A DNA stretch of 64,000 bases from Cercis canadensis (GCA_003255065.1 QAOA01003736.1:1515211-1579210); one strand, 5' to 3'. Positions 23,919 to 38,108 are shown, counted from the first letter of the stretch. Numbers and translations are program-made. Notes: generated by a model from the sequence alone, not told the origin.

Positions 23919-26333
23919 TCATGACATTTTGTCCATCAGCTGAATTGGAGTCAGAATATTAGATTTGCTTGTCTCCACAACACAACCATTCATGACCATT
24001 TCCTCCAACATAAAATGCGCTTTTTCTAAATGGAACATGATATCTAGCTCGCACTGCAAGTTTAAGTAAACAAGAGAAAGAGAAAACTTCAACCATCTTT
24101 AACAGAATCTTCTCAGAAAAAATAATGATCAAAAGACATTCAGAAAAAAGGGCAAAAAGACAAAAAGAAGACGAGGTAGGAGATTTAAGAAGCATAAAAA
24201 AGCACAGGCTAAGCACAGCAAGACTCACCACATTGCCAAAGTGCCTGTCCATGGTTTCAACTAAGAGATGTATAAATTCCAAAATAGCTAGCTCGTTCTG
24301 CAACATTCACCACAAAAATGGCAGAGTAGACATTCAAGAACTGATTCAAATCATATCAAGAGTTATAAACAAGTAAAAAATATGGAACTTTTGATTAAAG
24401 TTGCACATATTAACATAACTAATTACTTCCAGTAGATCTCAATTTACCCCAAAAAGTATTCTCCCTTTATGAATATGAATAGATGAGCAAATTTTGTGTT
24501 AAGAGATACTCACATTAGAAGCAACAAGCAGTAACTTCAATGGCAGGCTAAATAACAAAATTATATATATATACGATGGAGAAATTAAGTTTAGCATATG
24601 CACAATCTGCTTGTTTTACATCATTCTCTATCCTTCTATGAACCAATCTCAAATGAGGAATAATAAAAATTACTTACCTCATCATTATCAACTCCAACAA
24701 GGAAAAACAATGATGCATAGCGCCTATATACAATTTTGTAGTTGCGATGCTCAACAAAAGAACACTGTATCCAAAATGAAAATGTATCAGCTACTTATGT
24801 AAATCAATTGATGTCAACAACAATAACAAGAGGCCTTAGCAATATTAGGGTTTGGCTGCATCGATCCTTTCAAAACACATAAATAAATATAGCACATCGA
24901 TAGCAATTTCTATTATTCATTTATAGAAAATTGATCATATTATCATAACAAGTAACAATATAAGAATGTTGACATATAGATATATAATATATTAGCTAAA
25001 AGCCATAGAAACATTAAGATAAATCATAAACAACTTCATAAGAAACAATGAAACATAATCCTATTCATCTAGTTATCCCAGGAAACTCAATTGCAGCTGA
25101 CTACATAGCACCTCACAGATCCTGATGAAGCAGGAAACAAAAAAGTACTTGGTTAGTTAATATTCATTATTCAATTCCTATGCAAATTTTCAAGAATGAT
25201 ATAAAATGACCTTCGGGTGACATGAATCCCATGCTATGATAAGCACAAGCCCAAACTACTGGTATCCATAAGATCCAAAACCTGGGTTGGGCCAGGGGGG
25301 AAGCAAAGGGAACAGTAATCTAGACTCTATTAGCCTGAATTCTGATCATTGTGAAAGGTTGCCACTTCCATGTAATTTTTCTCCACATTGTCTGGCAATT
25401 CTTGCTTAGATCTTCACATCTAAACACCAATTTCAAGATAAAAGGACATTTTGATATGCAACTTCACATCTAAAGCTCAGATTTCAGATAAGGTTAATTT
25501 CCAACAAGTTAGGAATAGAAGGATACATGTGTCCTAGCCAGAGGCTATGACAATGTATTCAAAATAAGACATGCAGTTTCACATGTTCAACTTAATCTTA
25601 TCTACAAATCCTAGTTACTTTGAATATCTTCAAGTATTAGGAAAAACCTCATGATGATGGTGTTACTGACGTAGTTTACTATCCACATTTCGAAGGAAAG
25701 AAAAAAAAAAGAATGAAAACAGAATATTGCTAGGAAGAGTTCCTCCATCACAAAATAGATGGATATGTTTTGAATTCTCCCATCATATCACTACACAAAA
25801 TAGCAAATCACAGCAAAATAAAGGTATGCAGATGATGAAAGAGTTAAAAACTTGAAACCGGTAAGTGCCATATTTATCGCATACAAAGACAAGATTATAA
25901 AAGAGAATTTGAAAACCATAGAGATCTAAATTGTTCACGATTACTAAAACAGATTTTTCGAAATCCTCAAAATTGAACTAGAAACTTCCATGTACATAGT
26001 TTAATACATATTCAGCTTTCCAGGCTTGGATATAGAGTTGCTTTTTGTTGTTGATCTGAAATTAGAATTACAGGAAACTAACCCACAAATCTACACAAGT
26101 TTAAAAGAATAAAAACAAAAAACAAGGGTTTTATGCTTGTCATACCGTAATTAGCAGTAATTGTAATAGGAGAGAAAGAGAAGGGAGGAAACCTGTTGTT
26201 CATTACGGGCGAGGCATTTGCGAACGATTTCGCCTTCAAGGGCTCGCCTTTCTTCGATAGTGAGGTACTCGTAGTATTGAGCAAGGCGAGTCTGACCTTG
26301 CTTGTTCACCATCAATACGAATCTGATCCCCAT
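23919..26333 (-). CDS. AP4S: AP-4 complex subunit sigma
   Basis: This is the small chain of the AP-4 adaptor, which sorts cargo at the trans-Golgi network (in plants, vacuolar cargo). Four exons on the minus strand, 26333-26193, 24764-24678, 24297-24229 and 24053-23919, total 432 nt, or 143 residues, exactly the family length. The start MGIRFVLMVNKQGQTRLAQY is diagnostic of AP-4 sigma rather than AP-1, AP-2 or AP-3. The longin-like core continues with EHRNYKIVYRRYASLFF, then ILEFIHLLVETMDRHFGNV, and ends ILTPIQLMDKMS. Every exon is a whole number of codons (phase 0 introns). Intron 1 is about 1.4 kb. No lesion was seen. Confidence 0.97.
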
Positions 26334-27999
26334 TCTCCCCAACCAAACCACCCTTACAGGGAAAGACAAAGAGAGAGTAAACTGAAAGCTCGCAGCAGAA
26401 AGAGAATCAGAGATGATTTTGGTGCAAAAAGTACTTCGTGGATCGAGACATGGAAACACAGAACCCGCTCGCTTGGATGGAGAGTTTCACTTTCACATAT
26501 ATATCTCCGTGGTCCAAAACTACCACAAAATCGCTACTTTTTGTGGCGTTTTCATGAGGGTAAAGGATCAGAAGATTCAGAGCCCTATGAGAAAGTTTTT
26601 TTGGCTTAAATGTGCTTATCCCTCTCCGTGTTGTATTTATTACGGTAGAGTCATTTTTTTTAATGAAAACTTTATATGACAGATAGAGTAGTAATCAAGT
26701 TGATTAACTCTTTACTGAAAATTTGAAATAACGTTATTAAACCAAATTTTATGTTATAATTCTTCTAATTTTTTTTTTGTTACGACTCTAAATTCGAATA
26801 TAAAACTTACAAACTTTAAACACAAACTCAATAATTATAATTCCTATTTACTACATAAAAAACAATATCTCACATTTGGGCAACCTAAGATTGCTCTCCA
26901 AAAATAGCATTTAGACTTACCGTTTTTTCTTTTCTTCTGACAACTAGATTTACGTGTTGAATATATCCACAAATAAATGGATTCAACAAATTTGTCATTC
27001 AACAAAAGGTGTGGCCATTGAACTCAAAATCCTAGCTAATTTTTTTTTTTTAAAAAAGAATGTGGGTTAATTAATGTTCTTTTACATTATTTTTTTTAAT
27101 TAAAATTAAGTTTAATGAATGCCTTCTTTTTTAGTCCACGCTTCTAGTAGAACTAGAATTTTCATTTTCGTCACATATGCTATGGAATATGGAGAAGACA
27201 TAAGATGTTTTAAAAGTATTTTTTTTAAATAAAAAAAAATCACATGAGGCTACATAAAAAGAGTAGTCTATCTCTCCTCACCTTACTCTATTTCAATAAA
27301 ATGTAATACTCAACTATTAAAATATATAATTGAAAACATTAAATATATCTTAGACTATGGTTGAAGATTCTATTACACATGACGAAAATGTGCTTGAACA
27401 ACATTAGCCTGTTTGAATTGAAATTTCTGCTTGAAAAATGTGGTCTTCACTTGGGTAAAATTTGGTCATACTCATATACACGTTTTCTAATTTCTGGAAG
27501 TCGCAAAATTCCAAAGTGGAGGGTGGTGCATAAATTGTACGTGAGTGAGTTAGAAGGGTAATGTTGCACATTTTTCTTCCCTACGTAACATACATAGCCG
27601 CATTGGTGTATGGTATCCGGTTGAACGCATGTGATGGTTAGCATTTGAATATTGAAGTCTTCAACGTGAATGAGAACTTAGAGGAAGAAATATACACTTA
27701 ACATGATCTTTGGTGAGGCTTGCCAAACAGGTTTACTCCAATATGCAAATACCAAACAACTTCACATGGATGGTATATTTTCATATTAAACTAAAATTAG
27801 TCTGCAGATAAAGCAGAGTTCCTTCAAATTATTAGCTTCCAAAACATAGATTAGCAAACGAACATCTTAGATGATGCAAGGCTGAAGTTTTCCACAGGCA
27901 TCTTATGGCAGTGGAAGGACAAAAAAGATGACTCATGAATACTACTTACAACAGAACTAGACCGCATAACTCTCAAGTATGTGGTAATCACAATAACAT
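26334..27999. other. Intergenic, AP4S promoter and PFK 3' region
   Basis: AP4S transcription starts leftward from near 26340-26480. The rest is AT-rich with T runs and a copy of the dispersed repeat near 27245-27330. Small frames at 27361-27644 overlap on both strands and show no family resemblance. Confidence 0.5.
27245..27330. repeat. Dispersed repeat, copy 2
   Basis: GAGGCTACATAAAAAGAGTA followed by a GTCTATCTCTC block and a CTATTTCAATAAAATG block parallels, in inverse orientation, the segment at 2205-2315. The similarity is only moderate. It marks an old non-coding repeat shared by two intergenic gaps. Confidence 0.4.
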
Positions 28000-30900
28000 C
28001 TACAAAGCATTATGAAAAATGCAGTTTATCTCTTTGTTCATATTTTCCTCTGAACAAGGCCCATCTTCCAGCGACTGCTTCAATGCTTCTTCCCTCTTGT
28101 CTTCTATGACATCCTTAGCAGTCAGAAAACTGGGTTGATTTGTCGAAGATAAAAGCCTAGCCCACATTCTATCAGTTATCACAACTTTGTTTTGTCTCTC
28201 AATGACTCTCTGCAAAAAAAAAGCAACCAATACTTCTGAATTAAGCAAAAATATCTCAAGGACTTGCAGCCAAAATGTAACACTGGTTACACTGCTAAAC
28301 ATACTGACATATGCTGTTTTATAGACTTACAAGTTCTCTCATGTCTATAACTTTTTTATAAGCTAAAAACCACAAAATTTATTTATGAGTTTTCAGGAAT
28401 GAATAGTATTTATTCTGCAGAAACAATAAAATAAATAGTCCTTGCAATAAACTCACATAAAAGGGTATATAAGTTTGTCTTCCATTGACGAGCCCACTTG
28501 TAAAGCCAGTATAACCTGCCATTACACCATGAACGCAGCTTTGAGCTAGAAGTGTGCAGTACACGTTGTCAGAAGCATTGCCTGGAACTGCTCGGACCAT
28601 ATAGGTCGGATCTGTCAAATAGAAAAAAGGAAAAGCAATACTTGAGATTTTAGCCGTTGCTCCTTCCAATATATACACAATTCCACAAAGTCTTTATCTT
28701 TACAAACCTATATATTTGAGAGTTATGTTCATTGTACTTTGTTTGGCAAAATGATCCTGCAAGATCAAAGGAATATAAGTAGCGGAAAAAAAAATGTCAT
28801 AAATATTCTTCTGGTATGACAGAATTGGTAAGAATAAAGCATATTTTGATGGCTTCCTATGTGAACACTTCTGACTTATCAAAGAGATATGAAAAATATG
28901 AAGGCAATCAGACTGCATGTATGCAATAAGCTACCAAGACTGCCACAGTTTCTGAGCTCCATAGAAAGTAAGTGCAGTCAGAAAAAATGATACAGGAATT
29001 TCTGCCACTAGTTTTAGAAATTTCAAACAGTCAAAAAAGAAGTGGCAGAAGGATAAAGAAGTCAGTAATCTTAGCCTAACAAAAGCATGTGGCTGCTTCG
29101 GTTTGAAAGTAAAGAAGTCAAATATGCATCAAGAAATAAATCAAGAGGATGATGGAGTCAAAGCTAAAGATGAAGAGCACAAATCATCTTGGAGAAACAG
29201 AACCTAGTTTAATACACACCTTAATCTTCTGGGATATCCATAGCCCAACATCTTGAAGGAGCTTGTTTCCTGAAGCATCCTGCTTATCCATGGATTGGAT
29301 GCTTTCTGAAAGAAGTTCCTGTCCTGCTCCTTCAGCAATCACAATAACCATGTGCCCATTTTCCTTGAGTCGTTTCTCTACGAATTCAAAAAGTCCACCT
29401 GGACCTTCAAGGTAAAAGGGTGACTCTGGAATTAAGCAACAGTCCACATCTCGACTTGCAAGAGTAGCATGCATTGCAATAAATCCTGCACCGTGCAACC
29501 AAAATACATAAACAAGGTCAGATTTGCAAAGTACATTGAGAAAAGAAGTAACAGACAACATATTTAGCTGAGTTATTTATGTTAGACATGATAATTCCTT
29601 AGATGTTAATTGAAGTTAACATTGATGCCATATTGCCCTTATATCAATTCTTCATAAACTGTTTGGTGGACAGAAGGACTTTTCACTTATTATTGAAACC
29701 AGAAAGGGTTTATAGAGATGTTTTAACTAGAGTATGTAATTAGTCCCACATTAAGCTTCTAAAAAGCATGATTCATGTGTGAAAAAAGATTAGTGAAGCA
29801 ACTTAAGCCCCAACCCCACCCAGCTTTCCAACTGTAGAACAATTGGCATCAATCTAATAAATAATAGATATAACCCTTTTCCGTGTCCTTAGGCCATTGA
29901 AGGTAGTCATAGGAGTACAACAACTAAGCTGATAAGTGGAGTCATAACAAACATTCAGAAAACTCACCACTGTAGCGACCCATCAGCTTCACAACACCTA
30001 TACCATTCTCAATACTTTCTGATTCAACATGCGCTGCATTTATAGCACGTTGAGCCTCCTCAACAGCTGTATCGAAACCGAAGGACCTATCAATAACCTA
30101 TTGAAAAAATAACAAAAGATAGAGCAGAAAACCATTAGACACGTTAATGATGCTATCAGATAGTAATAAGTGAATTCATTTTTTGATTTATAATCATCCT
30201 GAATGTCTGAGAAACAGGACTTACAGGGATGTCATTATCAATGGTTTTTGGGATTCCAGCAACTGCAACTTTGAGACCACGCCTTCTAACTTCCTGTATC
30301 AAAAATCAGGATGCATTATTAAGAAATTGCTACTTTGATTCAACCAGTTATACGAATCTTAACTATCAAAATTGACTCGGGAAAAAGTTCATCTATATTT
30401 ATAAACTCCCAAAACACTGATACCCTCATTGTTTAAAATCATAAATACCTCAAAAATCACAGATGCTCCCCTCTGAGTTCCATCTCCTCCAATTATATAA
30501 ACCTGAGATTCAGAAAAATATATATCTGATGTTCATACCTAGAATTTTGTTCTGCTAATTCTTGACCAATGATAACTTGCTATATAAAGAAATACAAACC
30601 TGATTGATTCCCCGATCTTGAATACTGTCAACTATCTTATTGGTGTCATGTCCACCTCGTGATGTACCAAGGATAGTTCCCCCACGTTTATGTATATCAT
30701 TCACACTCTTAGGAGTTAGAGAAATTGTATTGCGAGCGTAGAAACCCCTGTATCCTCCCTTCACAGCACAACATTTTCATTAGTTGATGAAACCAATAAC
30801 ATAACAAGTACAATAGCAATTGATCATCCTTTGAGTTTTACTATCTTTCAGATAAGGGGAAAAAAATTCAGAACTAAAGTACTTCTTAGTGACACCACTG

Positions 30901-33081
30901 AGTTACAAAGTTGCAGGAGTTCGAAGTCATTAATCTCATTCAGACAATGGTAGTTTATCACATTTTCCTTCTTGTGTATTACCACTTCCTATTTCATTAA
31001 TGACCAAAAGACTAAAGAGCTTGTTGGAAAGGGCAGGAGGAATGAAAATTATGGGTGGAAGTGGAATTACCTTACTTAGAACGTTAAGTAGAATATGGAA
31101 GGAATGAAAATGTGGAAATTGATTTACATTTAATCACAGTAAAATCAATCTCTCCAAAAACAGAGAAAATGAAGACAAAATTAAAACATGAGCTCATAGT
31201 ATTTCTAAATTACACAATTACTTCCTTATCACAATATCATCTTAACATTTCAAAATTATGGGTGAATTTGCAATCGTATTATCTTCTCTTCATTTTCATT
31301 CCCCTCATTTATCTGACATCCAAACAAGAAAGGATAAAATCAGTTTCCATTTCCTTTTTCATCCCTCCAGTATCACTCTCTCTTCATTTTGTTCCCACTT
31401 TCCATTTCCATTTTTATTCTTATACAGATTATAAGGTTTTGAAATAAATGCCATAGCATCCACTTACATTGATTCCCAAAACTTTCTTCACACCATACAT
31501 CTGGTATAAGCTACATACTATTTCCCTAATGACGGTGTTGAGGCCAGGGCATAGACCCCCGCATGTGACAATGGCAGCCTGAACTTCTTCTGATTCGAAG
31601 TACACCTGAATATCCAATTTATATCACCATAAGAAGAAGGTACCTAACATATCATTATTGGATAGACAGACCCACACACAAGGAAACATACCTTTTGACG
31701 TGGTCCAGCACGCCGAAAATGTACACCTCTTGGACCATCCTTGTGAACAACAACCTATTTGACAAAAAATGGAAATAAGTGGCATGGAACAGTGTGAAGC
31801 TTGTCACTAACATTCCACCAACCCCACAAGAACCAATGTCGTAGAAATTTTTGGGCCACTGTCTTATAAATGCATTATATGACAGTTACCATTCCATTAA
31901 TTTGGATCCCATGGAGACCATACCTGGCATTGGAGAAGCAGCACCACCTTAATGTAGAGATCAGTTATTGGCTAAAGCTTTTGGTACCGTCCCTCCAATC
32001 CAGGAAGATGGAGGCATTTATGTTCAAAATGGACCTTTCAAGGTATTCTAAATCTATTCATAAACAATTATGCGAATGGCGTCCTAGAAACGTATAAGAT
32101 AACCTATGAACGCTTGTTTCAGACAAAGGACATTACTTAAAAAAAAAAAAAAAAAAACCAACCTTCTGAGGAACCGTGTCATCCACATGCACAAAATACT
32201 GCCTGGCAAATGACAAGTAAATTCATCTCATCACCAAATTGGAACTGACAATATATAAATGAGTGCGCCTATATATTGCAGAAAGAACAAAAGAAATTTG
32301 AACACAAATTGCAAGAAGAAGCAAATAATACTTACTTAACAACTGAGTAAGCAGGATTGTCTTGCAAGGGATTGGAATAGGTCTGCAGAAAATACCAAAT
32401 GATAAATTGATATATTAGACATCTGCCATTCATATTGATCCCCTTAACAAATAATCCTAATAATAATAAATGAAATTGGAAAGGCAAGGAAACATATGCA
32501 CAATATTCCTAGAAGCAAAAAGTACTTCAAACGTCAGAGATACAGACGAGCCTTAAAAAAAAGCTGAATACATAATCGCCCTCTAGGAACTAAAAGGGCT
32601 AAATTGATCTGGATTCAAACAACATTGATTCACTGAAGTTGTCTTCCTCGTCTTCTAGAAGCCAATAGCAGAAAAACAAAGGAAAAAGGATAAACCCAAA
32701 AACAAAGTAAATTAATTAATTACACAAGCATCTTAGAAATGGCAGGCAAAGACAGAGATAGAGAGAAAGAGAGGAGGAACGACGACGTACTGGAAGATCA
32801 GGAATGTAATCGGTCAAATGTGGAACATCTTCAAGAACATAACCGCCAGGGCCAGTGATAACCTTAGGCTTGGAATTGACAGGGGAACCCATGACAACCC
32901 GAGACCTCCCAACTTTGGAGCCCGACCCGGAACCGGAACCAGAAAAAGGGTCGATCACAGAAAGAGCAGTGTCTCTGGAGGAGGTGGTGGGGTTGGAGTT
33001 GGAGTTGGAGTTGTTGAGAGAAGAGATATCAAATGCTCTGTGATTTAGAGAAGATGAAGAGGAAGTATAAATGGATTCCAT
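28000..33081 (-). CDS. PFK: ATP-dependent 6-phosphofructokinase
   Basis: It phosphorylates fructose 6-phosphate with ATP in cytosolic glycolysis. Thirteen exons on the minus strand: 33081-32791, 32382-32336, 32202-32163, 31754-31692, 31605-31468, 30758-30600, 30502-30449, 30293-30225, 30097-29968, 29485-29220, 28756-28708, 28611-28457, 28209-28000. The product is 556 residues. Motifs: CGGLCPGLN (near 162-170), GGDGT (251-255) for ATP-type binding, PKTIDNDIP (279-287) with the catalytic aspartates, MGRYSGF (326-332) and [12 protein letters not shown]. The first 97 residues are Ser/Asn-rich with a Gly-Ser repeat and do not look like a clear transit peptide, so a cytosolic isoform is likely. The core is closest to the Arabidopsis PFK3/PFK7 type as I recall it. 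The start chosen is the first ATG of exon 1. Confidence 0.96.
32982..33014 (-). repeat. AACTCC-type repeat encoding Ser-Asn run
   Basis: Inside PFK exon 1 the coding strand repeats AACTCC units, which give the Asn-Ser run (SNSNSN), followed further on by a Gly-Ser run (GSGSGSGS). These are length-variable in principle and lie outside the enzyme core. Confidence 0.7.
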
Positions 33082-33708
33082 TCAACAACATAATGAGTGG
33101 AGCAGAAGGGTGGTCATATTTATAGTAAACGGAGTTGACCAGAAAGAAAAATCAAAGATAGGAAACACCAAGTGCCACCAAACTGGAATACAACCAAACC
33201 AAAAACGTAGCGCTGTCCGCTGGCTTTGGGAAAAACAGAAAATATTAGAAAAAATTTCTATTTTAATTTGTTGGATTTTTCAAAGCAGCGTGGAAAGTAT
33301 GAAAGCAGGTGGCAGAAGACGGAATTGAGTTTCGTCTGGTTTTGAAGGTCCAAGGTTTCACAGAGACTGGGAGAAGAAGAAGTAGAAGAAAGCCGAAAGC
33401 ATCATAAAGCAGCGTCGAAAAGAGAAGATTTTTTGGACGCTGCTGCCTGTATTGATGGCTCTTCTAGATGCTAGATTCGTATTTAACACTCTTAAATAAT
33501 AAATGGAAATACCCAAATACACGCGAGAGAAAATCCCTGTTTTCTGCTCTCCGAGTAACAGAAACAGAGCCAACTTTTTGGTTGACAAGTAAAACTTAAA
33601 ATGGTTTTTTTTTTAGTTTATTATTGTTGGTGTTAGAAATTAAACTAAAAGACTTCATATTATGTCTTTTAATTAAGTGTTTGTTATATTATAAAATTAT
33701 AAATTTTT

Positions 33709-33780
33709 TAATGTTACGCAACTATTTTGTTTATATAAATAGTTATTAAATATAAATAAAATAATTATATAACATTAAGA
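33709..33780. repeat. AT-rich inverted repeat
   Basis: TTAATGTTACGCAACTATTT at the left is matched, inverted, by a segment ending ATATAACATTAAG at the right, giving a loose hairpin of about 30-base arms. Similar AT-rich words occur near 3055-3180 and 51225-51340, so a small repeat family is possible. Confidence 0.4.
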
Positions 33781-33971
33781 TATTTTTGTCTTTTTTTTTA
33801 CGTGTCTTCTTTGTCCTTTTTTAAAGTTCTTGAATTAAAGGAGAATAATTTATTTTTTAAAAAAAAGAATTTGTTTCTGGAAAGAGCTGACCAGTGGCTG
33901 TTAAGCGTTGTTCGTTGAACTTAAAACGGAGGACCAGGACCCCAACGGTAAAGGGCGGCTAGAAAAAAGTT

Positions 33972-33991
33972 CGGGTCGGGTCGGGTCGGGT
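33972..33991 (+). repeat. GGGTC short tandem repeat
   Basis: Four CGGGT units stand in an otherwise AT-rich gap, about 0.9 kb upstream of the PFK start codon. Confidence 0.8.
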
Positions 33992-36900
33992 AAAGTTCGT
34001 GGTACGGTTTGGAATTTTATATCACCGACCAACCAAACCAATGGACGATAAAGGACAAACGTTGGATTTACGTTGTGGCGCTATAACGGGGATTTTGAGG
34101 TTCAGAGTTCAGACAATCGCAAATGTCCTTTTTATTACACTTTCTGCCATCTTTTGTCCACATAGCAGTGAATTGAATTTATTGATATTAATTATTTTCC
34201 ATACTTGAAAATTGAAATTTATTTATTTTTCCTTTTACGAAAATAATTTTTTTAATTTTCTTTTTTGGATTTGATTTCCATAGTCTGGATTTGACTAATC
34301 TTTTTTTCTTGTTGGATCTACAATAATGAACCGTAAGCTCATGTGATTAAACAGTTAAAGACGGCCAAAGCTCATGCGGATCGGCACGCTTTGCCAGAGA
34401 GTATCCATCAATCATTTTCAAGATGAAAATACCATTTTGCCATCAGTGTGTGTTTTAGTGAAAAAAATATATATATTGTTGTCATAAACAGATAATTGAC
34501 AATGTTTAACTTAATTCCTTTCTTTAAGATTATGCTTAATTTATTATTAGTGAAGTTAAAAAGTACACACTAATAAAGAAATCGAGATTTTATTATAAAT
34601 ATAATAATTTCCATTTAATTCTCCAAAAACAAATAGCCATCATCAACACGACTTTGGCTATCCCAAAACATGGATCATGACTCTCATTTACATCAACAGC
34701 CAAAAAGTCATCTCATTCTATACCGTATTCTATATTCCATTAATTATGATAGAATATTCCCTAAAGATGCTGTGACCTCAGAATCTTGTAATTGCCTCTT
34801 GCTTTCGGCCCTGCGGTCAATAAAATATTCAAGTTGTGGAAATACGAAAAAAATAAAAATAAAAATCTATGCCTTTTTCTAATCTTGTTTCCCATGGCTG
34901 AATTTACTTTTTATTGTTTTGCCATGCAACAATAGGGAAACTGAGAAAGTAGAGTATAATATCAATTTTACCTTTTGGTTTAAACCTTTTAATTGATGGA
35001 AAATTTAGTTTAAGTGAACAATAATGGCTATGAAAATTTCCTGTATGTGATCATACTTCTAGAACTTTCTACTTCATGCATTGTTCAAATTCTTACTGCA
35101 CCCTTACATTTCAAACCTAATAAACAATGATATATACTGCTATTCTTGTCAAAACAAATTAGTGCTTCTTAGAAACAAAACAACCAAAAAGTCAATATTA
35201 GGCTTTAGACTTGTACATGATAATTACATTCTCGTTTCTTTGTCTACCTATAATTTCTATGTGAATTATCATATCATTGTCTTTTGTTTTTTTCAACTGA
35301 ACAAAATGTCATCGCACCCTAACATATTGCAAAATTTTAGGCCCGTTAATTTTGCTTCAACTGTATTATAAAGATATATGCTTCACTTAAAAATTAAACT
35401 ATTAATGTGTTTAAGTTGGATTTTTTAAAAAAAAAAATTAAAATTAAAGTTTTTGGAGTTCAGAAATTGAGCTTTTCTAACTTTTGCTTCCATGTAAAAA
35501 AATATTTCTCTATCTAAACTCACCCTTAATAATTATATCATAATCTATACTCATACTTATTGTTTTATCAAAAACTAATACATACTAATTTTTCTTTTTA
35601 TAAGGTAATGAATTCATTATAATTTTTCGTTTTCAATCAATAGCAACGTCAATTCGAATGCAATCACATTCACTCCTACGATAGGCATTCATCATAATAT
35701 ATATATTTAAACTTAAGATGTCATCCCTCATGCGGATAGAAACTAATTTCTTTTAGCTCATTATGGAAAAACATAGACGAAAAGCTTCAATTTTTTATAT
35801 ATTTCTAATAATTTTAAATTGGAAAAAGTCAAGACTTGTATAACAACCTTCCTCTAATTGGCCTAATAATATTTATTTATTATCTTGAAGTAGCATCCTT
35901 ATTATTATTTTGAAGAAAAAGCTTGACTCGTGTAATTAGTTGAAAAATAAAAAGAGAATCTTGTGTTAAGCACCCGTGTACAAAGTAGCGTTCTAAATTG
36001 ACAGCAAAACAGAATGGTGGCATCACATGGGCTTCATGAATCAAGACTTTGAAAAATCTAGAAAAAGGAAAAGGAAATTAATGTAATCATGGTATTGGTT
36101 GAGACTTGAGAGTTGAGAGGGAGGAAAAGAACCCCTGGAATAGAAGGTCATAGAGCCTTCGCCAGGTTCCCCTTCGTGGAAGGTGGCAAAGTGGACTACT
36201 CAAAACTTTGATTTTATTTTATAGATGGTCCACCCAAGAAAAGAAAAATGCCATTAACCACTGGTTCTTATCCTTGTGCCACCGCCAACGTATGGGTGGC
36301 CATATATCCATATAACTCATTTCTCTCTATAATCAATCACGCTTGTAATGTCTCCATCTATGCGACATAAAGAAATACCTTGTTCACATTAACGAGAGAT
36401 GATAAATTCCTCCATTAACCATTTGCCTCTACAATCATAATAGTATTGTCTCCATCTATGTCACCTAAACAAGTACACATATATTTGAATTTAAATTATG
36501 TCACACAATATACAAATTTTATTAAATATTACGATATCATAACTTATTTACATTGAAGGTGTTTTGGTGTGTAGTTTAAATGGGGGATTAAACTAGCTAG
36601 CTATATCCATCAAAACTGATTGCTTTGATTTAATATGAAACATGGATCAATCTGCATGACCATGCACTGGCACAAACTTTATTGAATTCCACATAATCAT
36701 CAAGACTTTGTATTGTAGTGCAAGGTCGCGATCCTATGACAACAAGAAGCGAATAAGAATAGCACATTGGAGTTGGTATTTTGTAGTGACCCGTTTAGAC
36801 CCAAAACACTCAAGAGATGCTGATGACCTATTTCAGTAGCCAATACACTACTTGGCCCAGTGACCCACACAATTACTTTGTTCTACATAGACTCCATCTA

Positions 36901-37276
36901 TTTATTTATCATCAGGGTACAACTTACTATTACCCTTTTAACTCGAAGATTACTGATTCGAGTTCAAGTGGCACTATACTGCCTGATTCAAGTTCACATG
37001 CTCTCTCTTTTTTTAAAAAAAAACCAACCAAGTTTGATTTAGTACAAATTTATACTTGAAACTGAATCATACTCATTAGAAATCCCTAACAAAAATGAGC
37101 GAGTGCAAGATGTTCCATATGTATTTCAATTAATCCAACTATTATAAATATTTTTATGTTTTTTTATAAAAATATGTATTTTTCATCCGTAACCAAACTG
37201 GGTGCTACTGCTTATAATTTATTGTGAAAGACTAAAATATAAATAGGATAGTTTTTTTATCTATTTTTTAGGCAAG

Positions 37277-37472
37277 TTTACGAGGGATTTGAATTCGATC
37301 ATATCACTTGAGTCATATTGCTCAGATCTAAGTTGTACATTTCATTAATGTTTATCTCAACCATTAAATATTAATGTGTTTTAATGGTTCAGATGAACTT
37401 TAATAGAATTGACGGTTTAGATTTGAGCAACATAACTCAAGTGACATGACTGAATCCGGATCCATTTACGAG
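37277..37472. mobile_element. MITE with 8-base target duplication
   Basis: TTTACGAG stands at 37277-37284 and again at 37465-37472 as a direct repeat. Between them lies about 180 bases with inverted arms of about 50 bases: left GGATTTGAATTCGATCAT, right (other strand) GGATCCGGATTCAGTCAT. Both arms contain TCACTTGAGT and TTGCTCA. There is no coding capacity. It sits in the last coding exon of the decayed Nudix gene, cutting the C-terminus after IGFVA. The superfamily is not settled; an 8-9 base duplication would fit hAT or Mutator. Confidence 0.65.
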
Positions 37473-38108
37473 CGACAAATCCAATGTAGCAACCTTCATA
37501 AGCTGCAGTGCAAAGATCAATGACCTTCTTTGACAAATCGTCTTCGACATTAAATGCTTGTCCAATTAATTGATCCAATGGCATCCATTGAAGGAAAATT
37601 AATCGAGTTAGACAAGGTCCAGTGTAGGAGAAGGAAAAATCAATAGTCTCATCTACTTGGAAAAATTAGAGGGCATGAACATTCTTCATTACCTTGGCAG
37701 CTTCAATTTCATTTTCGTCTATTTTGATGTCAATGGAGAGTGGCTTAAGCATGCACACAAAGAGGAGATCCGATTTTTCAAAAGCCATAAGATGGGCATG
37801 CCTGAAAGAATTAGAACCAATGTTACCTATTCTATGATACCATCCTTTTTCATCTCTTTATTTCTCTAATTTGAGCATCAATTTCTTCTTTTAAAAGAAA
37901 ACTTGTGTCAGATTTGGCTAATAAAAAGGTTGTAGAATCTGAAAAGAACCTTGCCTGAATGCTACCAATTCGAGGAAAACTGTGTCAACCTGTGCATAAC
38001 GAAACAATAAATAGTCTCTCAAATGTTCATTGATCAACAAGAAACATTGGAAAATGACAAACAGATTGATGGACTCTCACGCCAGTTTCTTCTTTCACTT
38101 CCCCTCAC

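Larger units (their letters stand above)
33082..37276. other. Intergenic AT-rich DNA upstream of PFK
   Basis: The first few hundred bases should be the PFK promoter and leader. Features seen are a GGGTC repeat at 33972-33991 and an AT-rich hairpin at 33709-33780. The remaining frames (33071-33328, 34670-34882, 35081-35371, 36817-37059) are short and low in complexity. I see no gene. Confidence 0.6.

Noticed and set aside
24125..24376. Basic 83-codon plus-strand frame
   Set aside because: Antisense to AP4S exon 3 and its introns.
31112..31447. 111-codon plus-strand frame
   Set aside because: Antisense within PFK intron 5; low-complexity and hydrophobic by AT content.
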